A stretch of 8,570 nucleotides of DNA from Ferruginibacter sp. Its GTDB lineage: Bacteria > Bacteroidota > Bacteroidia > Chitinophagales > Chitinophagaceae. The stretch is from assembly GCA_018882645.1 (NCBI GenBank), contig VERM01000054.1, positions 1 to 8,570 on the forward strand, read 5' to 3'. The notes beneath the pieces are model-generated. The model worked only from the letters and a program-made list of their open reading frames with translations. It did not search any database and was not told the origin of the DNA. The first letter of the stretch is position 1. Every line of letters starts with the position of its first letter. A program made the translations under genes and the position numbers. Positions 6,226 through 8,570 of the stretch are shown one piece after another.

Positions 6226-7434
6226 TTGGCAAACATCGGCTCCATACTCAAAAAGAATGTGGCAGGCAAACTGCTGAATCACGGTATTGTGTTTCTGATA
6301 AACATATGTATCGTAAGGTTATTGGGTGCTGCAGTCAGCGGACATTATTTCAATGAGCTGTATGTATTGAATTGTATTGTTTTTCTCTGCAGCTGCGGAC
6401 TAGATTATGCTGCCATTGCCTGGATTTCAAAACAGCCGGAATTGTATCCTGTGATTCACAAAAGACTACACAGGATTTCCATATGGTTTATGTTTGTGAT
6501 TGCACTGGTTGCTGTTTTTTTTATCTTCAACACGAGGTTTTTTTTCAATCAGTCTTTTTATGCGATTGTATTTTTCAGTACAGGCAATCTGATGCTTATT
6601 TTTTTTCAGGGTCTTTTAACTGCTCAGAAAAAATTCAATCGTCAAAATATAATTCTTGTGATTTCTAATTTGATGTATCTGATTTTCCTCTGTTTTTTTA
6701 TTCCCAGGAATCCGACAAGTCTATTGATGCAAATATCAAGCAGCTATGCGCTGTTATTTATCTTGCAAGGGTTTTTAATGCTTGCGTTTTCGGCTCCTTC
6801 TCCCCAATCTACACATCATCCCATTCAATGGGGAGCTTTTTTTCGTTATGGTTTTTTCATTATGATTTCCGCGTTGATCTATTTTGTGTTTTTAAGAGTG
6901 GATAATTATTTCGTTGAAAGATTTTCCGATCCGGTTACTTTGGGAAATTATGTACAATGCGGAAAGATTGGTCAGTACTTTCTTTATTTTACTTCTATCA
7001 TCAGTTCTACGCTGCTACCGTTTGTGGGATCCGACAAACTTTTACATTCTTTTTCTGAATGGAAAAAAATCATGAGTCCTTATGTGTTTGTTGTCATTGT
7101 CATCACCCTATTATTGGCTCTGGCCGGAAGATGGCTCTATCCTTTTCTGTTTGGTTCCGATTTTTCCGAAATGAGTGGTTACATGCTTATACTTCTTCCC
7201 GGGTATTTCAGTTTGGGTATGCTCACGTTGATCAACGCGGTGTATATTGGTAAGGGCAATATTAAAAAAATCATCAGAGGGGATTTGATGGGGCTGATTC
7301 TGGTGTTGGGGCTGAACAGCATGTTTGCTTCTTCCTACGGAGCGAGGGCTGCAGCGATCATCAGTTCATTTTCTTATACTGCCGTTTTCGTATACCTGCT
7401 TTGGGATTTGAAAAATCAATTTGAATCGGATTGA
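6226..7434 (+). CDS. Polysaccharide-biosynthesis flippase, MOP superfamily, TTG start
   Basis: This 402-residue integral membrane protein has about 12 hydrophobic segments (near 17-34, 44-66, 86-103, 111-131, 140-160, 167-189, 206-224, 250-268, 284-300, 316-340, 352-370 and 374-394). The pattern, the early KLLNHGIVFLINICIVRLLG block with GHYFNELY, and RVDNYFVERF...TLGNY at 224-242 fit Wzx-like flippases, which move lipid-linked glycans across the inner membrane. The start is unusual. TGA at 6223-6225 closes the frame, so the only start that preserves the first two helices is TTG at 6226; the first in-frame ATG is at codon 88. GTG codons at 12 and 22 are weaker alternatives. Several T7-T8 runs occur inside. 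Two membrane-protein genes follow directly. The substrate is unknown. Confidence 0.8.
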   Translation: MANIGSILKKNVAGKLLNHGIVFLINICIVRLLGAAVSGHYFNELYVLNCIVFLCSCGLDYAAIAWISKQPELYPVIHKRLHRISIWFMFVIALVAVFFIFNTRFFFNQSFYAIVFFSTGNLMLIFFQGLLTAQKKFNRQNIILVISNLMYLIFLCFFIPRNPTSLLMQISSSYALLFILQGFLMLAFSAPSPQSTHHPIQWGAFFRYGFFIMISALIYFVFLRVDNYFVERFSDPVTLGNYVQCGKIGQYFLYFTSIISSTLLPFVGSDKLLHSFSEWKKIMSPYVFVVIVITLLLALAGRWLYPFLFGSDFSEMSGYMLILLPGYFSLGMLTLINAVYIGKGNIKKIIRGDLMGLILVLGLNSMFASSYGARAAAIISSFSYTAVFVYLLWDLKNQFESD

Positions 7435-7436
7435 TC

Positions 7437-7961
7437 ATGCAAAAAACTTTCTTATTCAGATTATATCGTCACTCGAAAGTTGCATTTATCGTGATGCTGC
7501 TTTTCATGGGCGGCTATGTTTTTTTCTTTTTTAAAAAAATGGATACGGTGATGTTTCCTTACAACGGAATGTTTGCATCTTCTGCTGAAAATAAAAATCA
7601 TTCTACCATATATGCCATTCGACTGAATGGTAAACGAATCCCTTACAGTAACAGAATGTACTGGAAAAAAGATTTTTTGGAACAGTCTCTTTCCGGATAT
7701 ATTTCATTTCAACAGCAGCAATCCAGCTATCTTAAAACATATCTCGATAGCAAGCAATGGGGGGCTGGTGCAAAAGATTTTTTGCGGGCAGGGCTGATCC
7801 CTTCAAACATTGAAGCATGGCCTCTTTGGTACTGCAAATTTGCAGGTTCTGAAGTGCCTTCCGGATCTGTAGTTGAATTGTTTGCTTACACCTTTGATTT
7901 TAAAGATGGCCAACCTGTAATGACTGATTCCAGTATGATGTATAAACTTGCTATACCATGA
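7437..7961 (+). CDS. Membrane-anchored protein of unknown function
   Basis: I do not recognise the family. From the ATG at 7437 it has 174 residues; a TTG at 7431 would add two but overlaps the flippase stop. A short basic N-terminus (RLYRHSK, 8-14) precedes one hydrophobic segment at about 14-32, followed by KK, so the rest could lie outside the membrane, and the helix could be an uncleaved signal anchor. The remaining 140 residues are polar with aromatic patches: WKKDF at 76-80, a QQQQ run at 92-95 and EAWPLWYCKF at 126-135 containing the only cysteine (C133). The end reads like a beta-rich segment (SVVELFAYTFDFKDG). It starts 2 bases after the flippase stop and overlaps the next gene by 4 bases, so it probably works with both. 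No enzyme motif is visible. Confidence 0.75.
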   Translation: MQKTFLFRLYRHSKVAFIVMLLFMGGYVFFFFKKMDTVMFPYNGMFASSAENKNHSTIYAIRLNGKRIPYSNRMYWKKDFLEQSLSGYISFQQQQSSYLKTYLDSKQWGAGAKDFLRAGLIPSNIEAWPLWYCKFAGSEVPSGSVVELFAYTFDFKDGQPVMTDSSMMYKLAIP

Positions 7962-8570
7962 CGACTGACTGGAGGACTGAATATCATATCCATAAATCCT
8001 ACCGAGTATTGTTGTCAATTATGCTGGTAGAATTTCTTATGTTCGTGATATCCGGAGTAAGCTTTACTTCACTTCATGGCGATACTTTTTTCAATTTCGG
8101 TGTAGATCCGTTGTACTGGTTTTTTTATTTGTCCGGTCTGCCACAATTCATTCTTCGGCATCAGTGGCTTTGCATACTTGCAGACGTTGCCATAATTTTT
8201 TCTGCGGTGATGCTGATGATGCGTCCGGGAAAACAAAAATGGGCTTTATTGCTTTTTTTTCTGCTCTTCATTTTCTACCTCACGCTGACGGGATATTTGG
8301 GACACAGAAATTATCAAAGTGGGTTTATATGGGTGATGATTCCATTTTTATTTCGTCAACCTGTACAAAGGGCCTTTGCATTTTCCTTTATTCGTTATTT
8401 TTTACTTTTTTTTTATTTTTCTGCAGGACTAATTAAAATTTTAAATGGCGCTTTTATCTCAACCGCACATTTCTCTTCGCATTTGACTCAACAGTTTACG
8501 CCCTATTTTCTGGAGGGTAATATCGGTTTTCGAACTTCATTGAATGTGTATCTGATTCATCATCCTTTAC
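7958..8570 (+). CDS. Polytopic membrane protein of unknown function, 3' truncated by window edge
   Basis: The frame begins at the ATG at 7958, whose ATGA overlaps the preceding TGA stop, and stays open for 204 codons to the window end, so the C-terminus is missing. After a hydrophilic head (MTTDWRTEYHIHKSYR), hydrophobic segments appear near 17-36, 50-66, 71-88, 95-113, 122-132 and 140-161. Between the fourth and fifth is TGYLGHRNYQSG (111-122), and the sixth ends in FSAGLIKILNGAF. The layout of helices and the AGLxK motif faintly recall the HTTM/gamma-carboxylase-like and DoxX-like membrane families, but this is only a resemblance. No catalytic motif is certain. T8 and T9 runs at 8253 and 8406 lie in the gene. 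The overlap points to translational coupling and a shared job with the preceding gene. Confidence 0.75.
   Translation, partial: MTTDWRTEYHIHKSYRVLLSIMLVEFLMFVISGVSFTSLHGDTFFNFGVDPLYWFFYLSGLPQFILRHQWLCILADVAIIFSAVMLMMRPGKQKWALLLFFLLFIFYLTLTGYLGHRNYQSGFIWVMIPFLFRQPVQRAFAFSFIRYFLLFFYFSAGLIKILNGAFISTAHFSSHLTQQFTPYFLEGNIGFRTSLNVYLIHHPL

Noticed and set aside
8164..8436. Open frame of 90 codons on the + strand
   Set aside because: It is out of frame with the polytopic membrane protein from 7958, whose hydrophobic pattern and ATGA coupling make it the real gene.

Overview
The window looks like chromosomal DNA from a member of the Bacteroidota, probably a Chitinophagales/Sphingobacteriales-type bacterium, although the genus cannot be fixed from this sequence. 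The signs are a Bacteroidota-type PLP-dependent arginine decarboxylase, a zinc-free type B ribosomal protein L31, the short GlmU-like protein typical of the phylum, an exact TAnnTTTG -7 promoter box, start codons preceded by A/T-rich DNA instead of Shine-Dalgarno sites, and AT-rich composition. All genes lie on the + strand. I saw no tRNA, rRNA, insertion sequence or CRISPR.

Layout. Positions 1-1213 hold the 3' part of an arginine decarboxylase gene (speA), cut by the window edge. A 152-base spacer follows, made almost entirely of a GC-rich hairpin, a 7-bp tandem repeat and a degenerate 8-bp telomere-like repeat. Next come a bacilliredoxin gene (1366-1782) and an enlarged lgt-type lipoprotein diacylglyceryl transferase gene (1822-3144). 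The 3' end of lgt runs into a striking array of 31 in-phase 8-bp units (3121-3368), which supplies its last seven codons and its stop. Then yajQ (3419-3910) and rpmE2 (3998-4252) follow. rpmE2 has a good promoter box, a leader hairpin and a strong intrinsic terminator (4271-4301).

After the terminator, five closely spaced genes may form one operon: a GlmU-like sugar nucleotidyltransferase (4363-5406), triosephosphate isomerase (5429-6193), a MOP-type polysaccharide flippase with a TTG start (6226-7434), a membrane-anchored protein of unknown function (7437-7961), and a polytopic membrane protein running off the window (7958-8570). The last three are joined by a 2-bp gap and a 4-bp ATGA overlap, so they are probably translated together.

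How they fit together. Most genes are conserved housekeeping functions: polyamine synthesis, thiol redox, lipoprotein maturation, translation, glycolysis and amino-sugar nucleotide supply. Two parts are less ordinary. One is the pair of short-period tandem arrays that bracket the bacilliredoxin-lgt pair. The other is the flippase plus two unrecognised membrane proteins, which could act together in cell-envelope glycan or lipid handling. I did not find clear evidence of a new defence or mobile system.
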